Below, piece after piece: positions 10,752 to 24,520 of a stretch of 64,000 nucleotides of DNA. The position numbers and the translations under genes are program-made. This DNA is from Tetrahymena thermophila SB210. Its lineage: Eukaryota; Ciliophora; Oligohymenophorea; Hymenostomatida; Tetrahymenidae. Where the stretch lies: assembly GCF_000189635.1 (NCBI RefSeq), contig NW_002476301.1, positions 310,001 through 374,000 of the forward strand. Reading direction: 5' to 3'. Below the pieces are notes generated by a model. That model saw only the letters and a program-made list of their open reading frames with translations. It was not told the origin of the DNA and searched no databases. Numbering within the stretch: position 1 is the first letter of the stretch; each line of letters begins with the position of its first letter.

Positions 10752-13700
10752 ATGGTAACTTTAACTGAAAGCTATTAAAAGAGAAAATTAATTTTTTTTA
10801 TATTTGTTATAGCCTTAGCCTCTCGTTTGGACATAATTAAAATAAACTGGTACAACATAGCCAACCGCTAGATCTGGTCATACCATCATAACTGTAGGTA
10901 AGACTCATATCATGTTCGGTGGTTTAGACAATGACAAGAATAACTACAAGGACGGTAAAATAGCTCCCAATAACTAAGTATTTACCTTGAAGTTAACTTA
11001 AAATAACTGCGAATGGCGTTAAATTGCATGCTAAGGTGATGTACCTTTGCCCAGATGTTATCATGCATCTTGCGCTATTTCGGCTGATAAAATGTTAGTT
11101 TTTGGTGGTAGTTACACTTCTAATTTGCGTTTTAATGACACATACATCCTCAAGACAAGTAATTTTTTTGATTAATTTAAATCGGTTTGACATTTTATTT
11201 GAGTTTTAGTTGGAAATTTGCAATTTTAAAAAAATGAGGAATAAACAAATAAATATTGTTTTTTCTTTTTCTTGTTGAATTTAATTGATATCTTAAAGTG
11301 TTTTCATTCAATAATGAATGAAAATTTTAAGATTCCAATAATTGTTTCAAAACGAATCTAATTTAATTATAACAATAAAAATAAAACCTCCAATTTTAAT
11401 TAAAGCTGAATAATTTATTATTAATTTGAATTAATATTTATTGATTAGCAACGAATGTTAAAAATGGCTTTAAAATTTTTTTTAATTTGAATTAAACAAA
11501 TTTTCAATTTTCTCTAATAAATATTTATTTTTAATGTTTATTAAAAAATAATATTTATTAAAAAAGCTTCATATTAATGGAGTAAGCCTGCTAACTAAAT
11601 TAGCGGAGGAGAACCAAAAAATGCTGAATCAAAAATTGGTGCACCTTAGCCTAGATATGGTCATAGTGCAACTTTCTTTGAAGGAAAGGTTTATATTTTT
11701 GGTGGACATGGTGGTATTAATTATTAAAGACTTGCTTTTAATGACTTATATGTTCTAGAAACTGAAAACTTTGAATGGACTAGACTTGAACCTAAGGGTA
11801 ATCCTCCTGATCCAAGAGGTGGTCACTCTGCTGCTATGATGGCTAACAAGCCTTAGTTAATGATTTTCGGTGGTTGGAGTTTTACTTCATAATATTCAAA
11901 TATTATGATTTATGATATTGAAAAAGATGAATGGGTTGATCCCGAAATTGCTCATGAAATTCCTAAATGGAATCTTTCAGGTATCATGGCTCCCTCCATT
12001 CCTTCATGGAAGTATTTTATCTTCGGTGGTAGCGTTGGTTCATTTGAAGAAGGTGGTAATAGAACTAATTCTCGTTTTGTTGATGACTCTTTTGTTTTAG
12101 ATATAGACACTCTCAGCTGGAGTTCCATTAATTTGGAAGCTGATGAAACTTCAAAAGTAAGAAATCTATTTTAAATATTGGTTTATGCTAAATTTATTCT
12201 TTTTAACTTAATAGGCTGTCTGCAAACCAAGACCAAGAGAAAGTGCTTCTATTTTCTATGATTCTGGAGAATCTAGAGCTATAGTTTTCGGTGGTTGGGC
12301 CAACAACTGGTTGAATGACTTATGGGCTTTGAATGTTTCAACAATTACTGGTCCTCCTTATGCTATTTTCAGTATTAAGCCAGCTTTAGGACCACTCACT
12401 GGTAAAACTAAAGTTCTTATTGAAGGTGATGGCTTTAAGGATACTTAAAATATTTCAGTTAAATTTTCAGGCGGTAAGTTAGAAAAGGAAGTTAATGGTA
12501 CTTTTGTTAATGAGAAAGAAATTTCTTGTGAAACTCCTACCTTCGACTATCCAAGATCTGTAGAAGTAACTGTTTGCATGAACAAGGGTGATTATACTAT
12601 CACAAAGAGTGCTTTTACTTATTATTTGAATACAAAGGCTGACAAAACTATTGCTTATGGTCCTGGTCTTCTTACAGAGAACTTAATTGGTGTTCAAACA
12701 ACTATTGTCATCTAGGCTCGTAATAAGAATGATTAAAATCGTGAATCTGGCTCTGATGAATTTGTTGTTACTATTCGCAATCCTGCTAAAATTAAAAAGG
12801 AAGAAGAAGTTAAAGAAGGTGATAAGGCAAATACTAAAAACACTATCAAGGAAGATGAAGAAGAAGAAGGTGAAGATGAAGAAGAAAATAAAAAAAAGAA
12901 AGAAGCTGAAAAGGCTGCTGCTGAAAAAGCTGCTGCAGAAAAAGCTGCTGAAGAAGAGCAAGGTGAAGCTGTAGATCCATCTCTTGTTCCCTTCAATATA
13001 GTTGATAATGATGATGGTTCTTACTTCATACAATTTACTGTAAATAATAAAATCAATTTTTTTATTTTAATTAACTAATAAAAAATATTTTTAAATAAAG
13101 AGTGAAGAGGAAGCTGTTTTAGAAATTGATATTAAATTCAAGGATGAGAATAATGAACTTCATTCTATCAGAGGTAATCCTTTCAGATGTGGATTCGTCA
13201 AAGGATCTAAGCCTAACAATAATGACTTGACTGGTTCTGCTGTCATGAATTATATCTCTAAGTAACTCAAAGACATCTAAGAATTTATTGAAAACACCAA
13301 AGAAAATATTGAAATCAGAAATAAGAATATTAGAGAAAATGTTTCTGAGCTTATCAACGTTATGATTAATTTGGAAAAAGTTCGTGTAAAGAATGACGAT
13401 GATGTCCTTACTCTTGATACAGTTGAAGAAATGCTCAATTTCCTAAAGAAAAAAGATTTTGGTAAGGATTCTGATATCAAAAAATGTAAGAAATTACAAG
13501 AAGAATGGAAAAATCTTGCTAAAATGGCTCAAGCAGTCAAAAAAGATATCCAAAATCCAGTTAAAACTGAATCAGATAAAACAAAGGAAAATATTAAGAA
13601 ATTCGAAGAAATTACCCTTAAAGAATATGCTAACAGCTTAAAGAAAGAAAGTTTCTTCATCTATAAGACTGGAGTTTCAGAGTCTTTTAAGAGAATTGGT

Positions 13701-16700
13701 GAAGTTAAGTAAAAGGTTGACGAATTCGAAGTTCAACTCAACCAATATGAAGATTTCGCCCGTATGTTTGAATTCCCTGATGCAGTTATCGGAAGCAAGA
13801 AATTGATGGAATAAATCCGTACTGATGTCAGCTCTGTTGAAAAGTTGTGGGTCAGAATTGAAATTTCTGAAAAAACCATGGATGAATATAAAAAAATGAA
13901 GTGGGGCTCAATCAACTCTATGGATATGGAAGATGAAATCAAAAAGCTCAGAAAAGCGCTTACAGATTTGCGTGGTATCGATAAGAGATCTAATGCATTT
14001 ATTGGAATAACTGAAGAACTTAAGAAGTGGGCCACTTTCTTACCTCTTCTCGGTGAACTTAAAGATCCTTCTATGAACTCAGAAGATGGCCGTCACTGGA
14101 AAAAGCTTAAGGACTTAGTTAAGAAGGAATTCGATGTCAGCTAAGAACTTATGCTTGAAATCATTTGGGATTTGAAATTGTTCGATTATAAAGATGGTAT
14201 TGAAGAAATTACTGATTAAGCTAAGCAAGAATTAAAAATGGAAAAAGCATTAAAGAAGATTATTGATTTCTGGAGAGATATTGAATTTGAACTTGTTCAA
14301 CATAAGAACACCGATATTCACACTTTGAAGATGAGCGAAGAAAACTTTGAAACTTTAGAAGACCATCAATTACAAATTAACAATATGCTTTTAAGTAAGT
14401 ATGTAGCTTACTTCGAAAAGGAAGTTGAAAAATGGAAGTATGATTTGGGTAGCGTTTATGATGTTGTTTAATTATTACTTGAAGTCTAAAAGACATGGTC
14501 TTTCTTAGAAAATCTATTCATCTAATCAGAAGAAGTTAAGCGTGAATTACCTAATGAATCAGCTCAATTTGTTGGTATTGATAAAGATATGAAAGAAATT
14601 ATGCAAAAGGGTTGTGATATCAAGAATTGTTTAAAGTTCTGTACAATTGAAGGTATGCTTAAGAGATTAGAAAATATTCAAGCCCAATTGAAAGTTTGCG
14701 AAAAGGCTTTAAATGAATTCTTGGATAGCAAGCGTCGTGCTTTCCCTCGTTTCTACTTCGTTTCAGTTAATGACTTGTTAGATATTTTATCTAATGGTAA
14801 TTCTCCTGCCAAGATTAATCGTCACATGAGTAAAATCTTCTAAGCTATTGATAATTTGTAATTAAAGGAAGACAGCTCTGGTGGTCGTCCAACTGCTTTA
14901 AAGATGATTTCTTGTGTTGGTACTGAAGAAGTTGATTTCTCATCACCCCGTTTACTATAGGGTAAGGTAGAAAGCTATCTCAAGGATGTTATTGACACCA
15001 TGATTGGAACTCTTAAGTCAGTTGCCAACTCCTCTTTCAAGAATTTCTAATCCATGACTCGTAAGGAATGGTTGAAGTCAGATCCTTCATAAATTACTTT
15101 ATTGGTCAACAACATCATATGGTCAAAGGCTGTTGAAGATTGTTTCTTAAAGCTCTAGAGCGGTGATATCAATGCAATGAAGCTATTTTTAGATGAATCT
15201 ATCAAATAATTAACTGAGCTTATTGGTATGGTCTAAGGTGACTTGTCAAAGCCCCTTCGTCAAAAGATTATGTGTTTAATCACTATTGATACCCACTCTC
15301 GTGATGTCGTTCATCGTTTGATAAATGAGCATGTCCGTAAGGCTGAAGAATTTTAATGGTAATCATAACTTAAATTTTATTGGGTTGATAATGATGCTAA
15401 GATTAAGATTGCTGATGCTCGTTTTGTTTACAATTATGAATATCTTGGTAATGGTCCACGTTTGGTTATTACTCCTTTGACAGATCGTATTTATGTCACA
15501 GCCACTTAGGCTCTTCACTTAAAGATGGGTTGCGCTCCTGCTGGTCCTGCAGGTACTGGTAAGACAGAAACTACTAAAGATCTCGCTAATGCACTTGCTA
15601 AGGCATGTTATGTATTCAATTGTTCATCAGAAATGAACTATGAATCTATGGGTAATATTTATAAAGGTCTCGCTTCTTCAGGATGTTGGGGTTGTTTTGA
15701 TGAATTCAATAGATTATTACCAGAAGTGCTTTCTGTGTGCTCTGTTTAGTTCAAGGCTGTCACTGATGCTATTAAGCAAAATGTTGAACGTTTTATTATC
15801 GAAGGTGATGAAATTTCTTTAGATCCCACTTGTGGTGTCTTCATTACAATGAATCCTGGTTATTTAGGTCGTGCAGAATTGCCTGAAGGTTTGAAGGCAC
15901 TTTTCCGTCCTATTACTGTCGTTGTTCCTGATTTGGAATTAATTTGCGAAAATATGCTTATGGCTGAAGGTTTTATTGAAGCTAAAATTCTTGCCAAAAA
16001 ATTCGTTACCCTTTATATGCTTTGCCGTGATTTACTCTCTAAATAACTTCACTATGATTGGGGTCTCCGTGCCATTAAGTCTGTCTTGGTCGTCGCTGGT
16101 GGTTTCAAACGTTCTGAACCTGAAATTGCTGAATAAGCCTTGCTTATGAGAGCTTTAAGAGATTTCAATATTCCTAAAATTGCTTTCTAAGATTTGTATG
16201 TCTTCCACGGCCTTTTAGGTGATCTCTTCCCTGGTATCAATATTAAGCCTAAGAAAGATCTTGATTTTGAAAAAATTATTACAGATGTTTGCATTGAAAA
16301 TAAGCTTGACCCTGATCCAGAATTTGTATTGAAGGTTGTTTAGCTTAGTGAATTACTTGCTATTCGTCACTGTGTCTTCGTTATGGGCCCTCCTGGAGCT
16401 GGTAAATCTACTACTTGGAAGATTCTTGCTAAGGCTTAAGATAAGACCAACAAGAAGACTACTTTAATTGATATTGATCCTAAAGTCGTCTCAACAAAGG
16501 ACTTTTATGGATATAACTTACCTTCAAAAGAATGGAAGGATGGTTTATTCTCAAAAATGTTACGTTCATTAGCTGAATAGCCTGATACCAATCCTAAATG
16601 GATTTGCCTAGATGGTGATCTTGATGCTAATTGGATCGAATCTATGAACTCTGTTATGGATGACAATAAGATTTTGACACTTGCCAATAACGAGCGTATT

Positions 16701-19700
16701 CCTCTTAAGCCTCACATGAGAGCTCTTTTCGAAATTCGTGATTTACGTTTTGCCACTCCTGCTACTGTCTCTCGTGCTGGTATTCTTTATATTTCTGATG
16801 AAGTTGGATACTAATGGCGTTCATATGTTAAATCTTGGATTAAGTAAGAATTTAGCTAAGATTAGGAAATGTCCAAGAACCTTGATACTCTTTTTGGCAA
16901 ATATGTTCCTGATACTCTTGACCACATTAAAAAACACTGCAGATTCTTAGTTCCAGTCTCACCTATCTCCTAAGTCATTTCAATTTGTAAGTCTCTTCAA
17001 ACTTTACTTAAAGGAGATGTTAAAAATCTTGAATATCTTTTTGTATATGCTCTTATTTGGGCTATTGGTGGTGCTCTTGCTGAAAAGGATTCTATTGATT
17101 ATCGTAAAGATTTCTCTACTTGGTGGAAAGGTGCATGGAAAACTGCAGTAAAATTCCCAAGTAAAGGTACTATTTTCGATTACTATGTTGACTAATCTGG
17201 AGATTCTTCTAAATTCGTTGAATGGAGTAAGAGATTAGAAAATAAGGAATTTGATCCTTAAGTCGAAACTATGGGTAATATAACAGTTAACACTATCGAA
17301 ACTCTTGCTACTACAGAATTTATTAAGTCTTACTTGATGGTAAAACACCCTTCTCTTCTTATAGGTAACTCTGGTTGTGGTAAGACTCAACTTGCTAAGG
17401 GTATTCTCAAAGAAATTGTGCAAGCAAAGCCTGAAAACTATGCTTATTAGTTAATCAATTTCAACTATTACACAGATTCAACTTATCTTTAGGGTTAAAT
17501 TGAACAAACTTTAGAAAAGAAAGCTGGTCGTCAATATGGTCCCCCAGGTAAAGTCCAATTAATTTACTTCATTGATGACTTGAATATGCCTTAACTTGAT
17601 GCCTATGATACTCAAACTGCTATTGCACTTCTTCGTTAATTAGCTGATTATGGCCACTTCTATGATGTTAGTAAGCTTGCTCTTAAGGATATCATTAATA
17701 CATAAGTACTTGCTGCTATGAATCCTTCAGCTGGTTCTTTCTTTGTTAATCCTCGTTATTAGCGTCATTTCTGGACTATTTCTATTCCATTCCCAGACAA
17801 TGAATCACTTTCACTAATTTATATTACATTCCTTAATGGTCACTTAAAGAGATTCAAATCTACCATTTAAGAATACTCCAATATCATAGTCCGTGCCTCA
17901 TTGATGCTTCACTAAGCTGTTACCTAAAATTTCCGTAAAACAGCTATCAATTTCCACTATGAATTCAACCTTCGTCATATGTCCAATGTATTCTAGGGTC
18001 TTCTTCTTTCTGATCCTAACAAATTTACTGAACCTGATAAATTAATTAAGCTTTGGATCCATGAGTGTGAACGTACATATGGTGATCGTTTGGTTTCTAC
18101 TGATAACCTTAAGACTTATAAAGAAAATATTTTTGATATTGTTAAAAAGTCCTTTTCTAAATTCAACTTCTCACGTTACTTTGGTAATAACCCAGAAAAT
18201 CTCATTTATTGCAACTTTATAGCAGGTATAAACTCTGATCGTTTCTACGACTAAATGCCTAACAATGAAATGGAAAAGCACATTTCTGAAGCTCTAAAGG
18301 AATACAATGATAACAATGCTTTTATGGGTCTTGTCCTTTTCGAAGATGCTATGAAGCATGTTTGCAGAATATGCCGTATTGTTCTTCCTTCTTCAGGACA
18401 TGCTTTACTTGTAGGTGTTGGTGGTTCTGGTAAGTAATCTCTATCTAAATTAGCTTCATTCATTATGGGTTATACAACTTTCTCTATCACAATTTCTGCT
18501 ACCTACTCCATGGTTGATCTTCGTAATGATTTATAATAATTATACTTCAAGTGTGGTCCTAAAGAAGAAGGTATTCTTTTCCTCTTTACTGAAGGTTAAA
18601 TTACTAATGAACGTTTCCTTGTGTACATTAACGATCTTCTTTCCTCTGGTGAAATTGCTGAACTTTACACACTTGATGAAAAAGAAGCCATGATCAACTA
18701 AGTCCGTGCAAAGGTTAAGGGTGAGGGTAAACCTGATACTCGTGAAAACTGTTGGAATTGGTTTATTGATCAAGTTAAAAAGAATCTCCACATGGCTATT
18801 TGTTTCTCTCCTGTTGGTGATATGCGTCGTCGTGCTCGTTAATTCCCTGCTCTTGTTAATTGTACTGTTATCGATTGGTTCTAACCTTGGCCTTATGAGG
18901 CACTTTTCAATGTCGCTAAATCTTTCCTTGAACCAGTTGATTTAGGTGATGATAAGGTACGTGAAGCCGTCGTTAAATTCATGCCTTTCTCTTTCACTCT
19001 AGTCAATGATTTGGGTCTTAAACTTCTTGAATAAGAACGTCGTTATGCCTATACCACTCCTAAATCTTTCCTTGAACTTATTTCCTTATTCACAAATATG
19101 CTTGCTTAAAAACGTGAGTCTCTAGAAAGAAACAAGGAACGTTATGAAACAGGTCTTGTAAAACTCAAAGAAACTGCTGAATAAGTCGCTATTATTGAAG
19201 TTGAAGTCAAAGAAAAGTAAGTAGAAGCTGAAGCTAAGAAGAAAGAAGCTGATGCCTTCGCAGAAGTTGTAGGTCGTGAAAAAGATAAAGTAGAAAAAGA
19301 AAATTCTAAAGCCACAATTGAAGCAGATAAGTGTGGTCTCATTAAATAAAATGTAGAAGCTCAAAAATCCTCTACCTAATAGGATCTAGATGCAGCCCAA
19401 CCTCTTGTCGAATAAGCCAAGTCTGCTCTTAACTCTATTTCTAAAAAAGATTTCTAATAAGCTAAATCTTTTGCAAGTCCTCCTGCAGGTGTGCCAGAAG
19501 TGTTTGCTGCTACAATTTATCTCCTTGCTGGTTATTTCAATGAAGCTATTGAAATTGATAAGAACAAAAAGCCTAAGGATGTCTCATGGAAGAGTTCCTT
19601 AAAGCTGATGAAGTCCCCTGAAGAATTTATGGAAAAATTACTCAATTTCAAGGATGTCGTAGATGCAAACTAAGTTCCTGCAGCTAATGTCAATATTGTA

Positions 19701-22700
19701 AAGAATCAATATCTCAATATGCCTTCTTTCACTCCTGAATAGATGGCTTCAAAGTCAGCTGCTGCCAAGGGTATTTGTTCTTGGGTCGTTAATATTGTTA
19801 AATATTACGATGTTATTTAAGATGTTGAACCTAAGCGTAAAGCTCTTAAGGAAGCTACAGAATAACTTGAAGAAGCTACTGTTAAGCTTAATGAAGTCGA
19901 AGAAGTTGTTAGAAAGCTTAATGAAGAATTGAATAAGCTTAAAGCTGAAAACGATAAGGCTATTGCTGAAAGAAATGCAGCTATTTCAGAAGCTGAAAGA
20001 TGTGCCAGAAGACTTAATTTAGCATAAAGATTAGTAACAGCTCTTTCCAGTGAAAATGAACGTTGGGGTAAATCTATCATTCAATTAGAAGATTAACTCA
20101 AACTTATGGTTGGTGATGTCCTCGTTGCCTCTTCTTTCGTCAGTTATTCTGGTCCTTTCAACAAGAAATTCCGTAATATTATGATTAACCAGAACTTCAT
20201 GAAATTCATGAAAGAGCATACCATTCCTATGTCTCCTGATCCAAATCCTATTAAAATTTTAACTGATGAATCAACCATCGCTCTTTGGAACAAATAAAAA
20301 CTTCCAAGTGACTCTGTCTCTATAGAAAATGGTACAATTCTCACAAACTCTGCAAGATATCCTTTGATGATTGATCCTCAATTATAGGGTATTACTTGGA
20401 TTCGTGAAAAGGAAAAAGCAAACAACTTGAAGATCCTTCGTCTTGGCTCAAAGAATATTAACAGAGATCTTGAATTATCCATTGAAAATGGTTACTCTGC
20501 CATCATCGAAAATATGAATGAACGTATTGATGCTATATTGATGCCTATTATTGCACGTTCTTTCATTAAGAGAGGTAAAAATAAAATTATTAAATTCGCT
20601 GGTAAAGATTTGATCCTTCACCCCAACTTCAAACTTTTCCTCCATACCAAACTTTCAAATCCTCACTATCCTCCTGAAATTTAAGCAGAAGCTGCTCTTA
20701 TTAACTTCACTGTCACAGAAGCTGGTTTAGGAGATTAACTTCTTTCTTTGGTCGTAGCTCGTGAACGTCCTGATTTAGCTAAAATGAAGATTGAACTTAT
20801 CACTCAACAAAATGATTTCAAGATTAAATTGAAAGATCTTGAAGATGAATTATTATACAAGCTTGCTAATGCTAAGGGTGATATTCTTGATGATATTGAA
20901 TTGATTGAAAATCTTGAATATTCTAAGAAGCTTTCAGTAGAAATTGCTGAAAAAGTTGCAGCTGCAAAGATTACTGAAGCTAAGATCAATGAAACTTCTG
21001 AAAATTACAGACCCGCAGCTTCACGTGGTGCTCTTTTCTATTTCTTACTTTCAGATTTGTCAAAGGTTCACTCTTTCTACAAATACTCATTAGAATCTTT
21101 CATCGTTGTCATCAATCGTGCTATTGATGCTATTTCTGAAAATAAGATTTACGGTAAAACTACAATGGTTCCATATGGTGATGAAACCTATGCCTCAAAT
21201 TAACATGAAAAAGAAGAAGAAGAAGAGGAAGAAGAACATTAATAAGCTCAATAATAATAGAATTAAGAAGAATAATAAGAATAAAAGGATGAAGAAAACA
21301 AAGGACCAGTTGAAGAAGAATAGCCTGAAGGAGAAAATAAAGGGCCAGTAGAAGAAGAAGGAGCTGAAGGTTAAAACGAAGGTCCTGTAGAAGAAGAAAA
21401 TGCTGAAAACTAAGAAGGAGAAGGTGAAGAAGAAGGAGAAAAACAACAAAAGGCAAAAGATTCTGATGAGCCTATGAGTCCCAGATCTTTGAAGAAGCGT
21501 GTTGACGAACTAATTGAATCACTTACTTACACTGCATATCAAACCACTCGTCGTGGTCTATTTGAAAGCCATAAGCTCATTGTTGCAGCTATGCTTTGTC
21601 TTAGAGTTTTATTGCGTTCAGAAGAACTTAATTCAGATGAAGTTGATCACCTCATCATTGGTAAAGTCGATGTCAATCCTACTCCTATGCCTGATGCTCT
21701 TAAATCATTCTTGAACGATAATATTTGGGCTGCTTGCAAGGCTCTTGAAACTATTCATCAATTCTAAGGTTTCTGCTAATCTCTTGAAACTGATGTTTTG
21801 TAATGGAAGAAGTGGTACAGTGAAGAAAAGGCAGAAACAGCTGATTTACCTAAGGCCTTTAAGGAATTATCAAAGTTCCACAGATTACTTCTTTTACGTG
21901 CTTTACGTCCTGACAGACTTCCATCTGCTTTGAGCTAATTCGTTCATGATAAGATGGGTGAAAGATATATTGAATAACCTCCTTTCAATATCTTTGAAAC
22001 ATTCTAAGAAACTTCCAAAACAGTACCCATTTTCTTCGTACTTTTCCCTGGTGTTGATCCTACACCTGATGTTGAAAGAGTCGCAGCTACTTTTGATGTT
22101 TCCGCAAATAACGGCCGTTTCATTAATATTTCTATGGGTCAAGGTTAAGAAGATAGAGCTAAAAAGGCTCTCTTTGATTGTGCTTAAAAAGGACACTGGA
22201 TTATGCTTTAAAATGTACATCTTATGCAAAGTTGGTTGTATGGACTTAATGGTCTTGAAGGTTTCCTTGAGAGTGTGTTTGCTTCACCTAAAACTCATCC
22301 TAATTTCCGTGTCTTCATTTCTTCCGAACCTCCTAATGTCTTACTTCCTCTTATGTAAATTATTCCTGAATCTATTTTACAAGGATCTCTCAAGATTGCA
22401 AATGAAGCTCCTTAATATTTAAAGGCTAACCTCCGTCGTGCCTATAATAAATTCGATCAAGAATTCTTAGATAAATGTGATAAGAAACCAACTGAATTTA
22501 AGTCTTGTCTCTTCGCTCTTTGCTTCTTCCACAGTCTTATGCTTGGACGTAAGAAATTCGGTACTTAAGGTTGGTCAAGAGTATATAACTTCAATGATGG
22601 TGATCTTACAATTTGTGCAGACGTACTCTACAATTATCTTTCTAAGTATGACTAAGTACCTTGGGATGATTTACGTTACATTTTCGGTGAAATTATGTAT

Positions 22701-23984
22701 GGTGGTCATATTACAGATGTAAAATTAATTTTATTTATTTTTGAAGCAATGTTTATTAATTTTAATATTTTTTTAAAAAGGATTGGGATAGAAGAACAAA
22801 TAGAACATATTTGAAGGTATTGATTAGATCTGAATTGCTTCAATAAAACTTCAACTTAGCTCCTCAATTCAAGTCACCTGATCCCAGTAAATTTGATTAT
22901 GAAGCATATAGAAAATACATAGAAGAAAAATTACCAATTGAATCTCCTTAAATGTTTGGTATGCATCCTAACGCTGAAATTGGTTACTTAACATAGACTT
23001 GCGACTAGGTCTTTAATACCATCCTAGAAGTCCAAGGTGGTTCTTCAGGTGGTGGTGCTTCTAAAAAGGATGATGGTGTCATGGTTACTTTAACTGACTT
23101 TAAGACAAGATGCCCTCACGATTTCAATATGCTTCTTATTGAAGAAAAGGTTAAAGAAAAAACTCCTTATATTGTTGTTTGCTTACAAGAATGCGAACGT
23201 ATGAATGGACTACTTAAAGAAATAAAGACTTCATTGGAAGATCTCCGTCTTGGTTTAACAGGTGCACTTAACATGACAGATGCTATGGAAAGCTTACAAT
23301 AATCACTTTCTTTCAACAAGGTTCCAGACACTTGGGAAAAGAAGGCTTATTTCTCTAAAAAACCATTATCTTCTTGGTTTGCTGATCTTATTGAAAGAAA
23401 TATATAACTCTAAGAATGGTGTAAAGAATTGGTTACTCCTACCTCTTTATGTATTTCATATCTATTCAATCCTATGTCTTATCTTACTGCTATTATGCAG
23501 TTCACAGCAAGAGCTTAGGGATTACCTCTCGATGGTGTAAATAAAATTTTTATTTTTATTCAAAAATAGTTTTTTGGTTATCATTTAAATATCATTTTAA
23601 TATTTAATAATATAGATCACTATCTAAACTAACGTTACTGCTATGAAGGGTCCTGAAGATGTTGTAAATCCAGCTGAAAATGGTGCTTACATTCACGGTC
23701 TCTTCTTAGAAGGAGCTGCTTGGGAAATTGGTGGTTAAGGACAAGATGGTTACTTAATTGAACAAAAACCAAAAGAGTTACATCCTAAGATGCCAGTTAT
23801 AAATGCAGTTGCAGTTCCTCTTGATAAAAAGAAGAAGAATGGTTAATATGACTGCCCAACTTATGTTACTTCTGCCAGAGGTCAAACATTTGTATTCACT
23901 GCTAACTTAAATATGGAAAGTGATGATTCTGACCCTAATAAGTGGATTCTCTCAGGTACTTGCATGCTTATGAGTGATGATTGA
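10752..23984 (+). CDS. axonemal dynein heavy chain with Kelch/filamin N-terminus
   Basis: Seven exons: 10752-10754 (only the ATG), 10813-11158, 11567-12156, 12215-13039, 13101-22718, 22781-23536, 23616-23984; 4168 residues. Residues about 10-425 are Kelch repeats ([40 protein letters not shown]-type blades). Then come a filamin/IPT-like domain (about 430-560), interrupted by an acidic Ala/Glu/Lys segment, and the linker. The motor follows: AAA1 P-loop GPAGTGKT (about 1403) with CFDEFNR, AAA2 GPPGAGKS (1684), AAA3 GNSGCGKT (2010), AAA4 GVGGSGKQ (2360), coiled-coil stalk with microtubule-binding tip, AAA5, AAA6 and a C-terminal domain ending [12 protein letters not shown]. All four nucleotide-binding sites look intact. 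A Kelch head in place of most of the usual tail resembles the outer-arm alpha chain of green algae and ciliates; which Tetrahymena DYH gene this is cannot be settled. A Glu-rich insert of about 90 residues precedes AAA6. The tail is shorter than usual for the family (about 4500). Confidence 0.95.
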
Positions 23985-24520
23985 TTGACTATTCCATTTC
24001 TAAGCAGAAAATTACTCACTGACTTCTATAAAATAAATATAAATAAATAAAAATTAATTTTTCTAATTTTAACTTTAACTCACAAAACAAATTATATCAA
24101 TTAACAATATTTTTGTAATTCATTCATTACAAAAAACATTAAATATCTTTAACCCATATATATTCTCTTTATATAGTATAATTTTATAAATATAATTATA
24201 TTCAATTAATTCATTCATTCATAATTTCATTAACTATTTTTAGTTAAATCTTTCATTTTTTTGATATTGATTGGATCAAAAAGCATACAAATAAAAATGA
24301 TTTAAATTGTACAAAATATTGATTGATTGCTTATTTGTTTGAAATATTATTTGTTCAAACTTGAAATAATTTATATATTCGCAATTTATCAAAATATTTT
24401 TATTAGAAAGTTAATATCATAATGAATATAAAATTAAAAAAACATAAAATAAACATCTCAAAAAATATAAAATTTTAAGTAAAATGTTTTTAGTTTTTCT
24501 GGATATTTTTTTTAAAGAGC
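23985..24520. other. intergenic region between convergent genes
   Basis: AT-rich; holds the 3' ends of the dynein gene and of the opposing gene. No terminator or other feature recognised. Confidence 0.55.

Noticed and set aside
12683-13033. Long minus-strand frames rich in Phe/Ser opposite the acidic Ala/Glu region of the dynein gene
   Set aside because: They are antisense shadows of a repetitive Glu/Lys-coding stretch; the + strand frame is continuous with Kelch and linker domains.
21160-21456. Leu/Phe-rich minus-strand frames resembling membrane proteins
   Set aside because: Antisense of the Glu/Gln-rich dynein insert; hydrophobicity is an artefact of reading GAA/GAG codons backwards.
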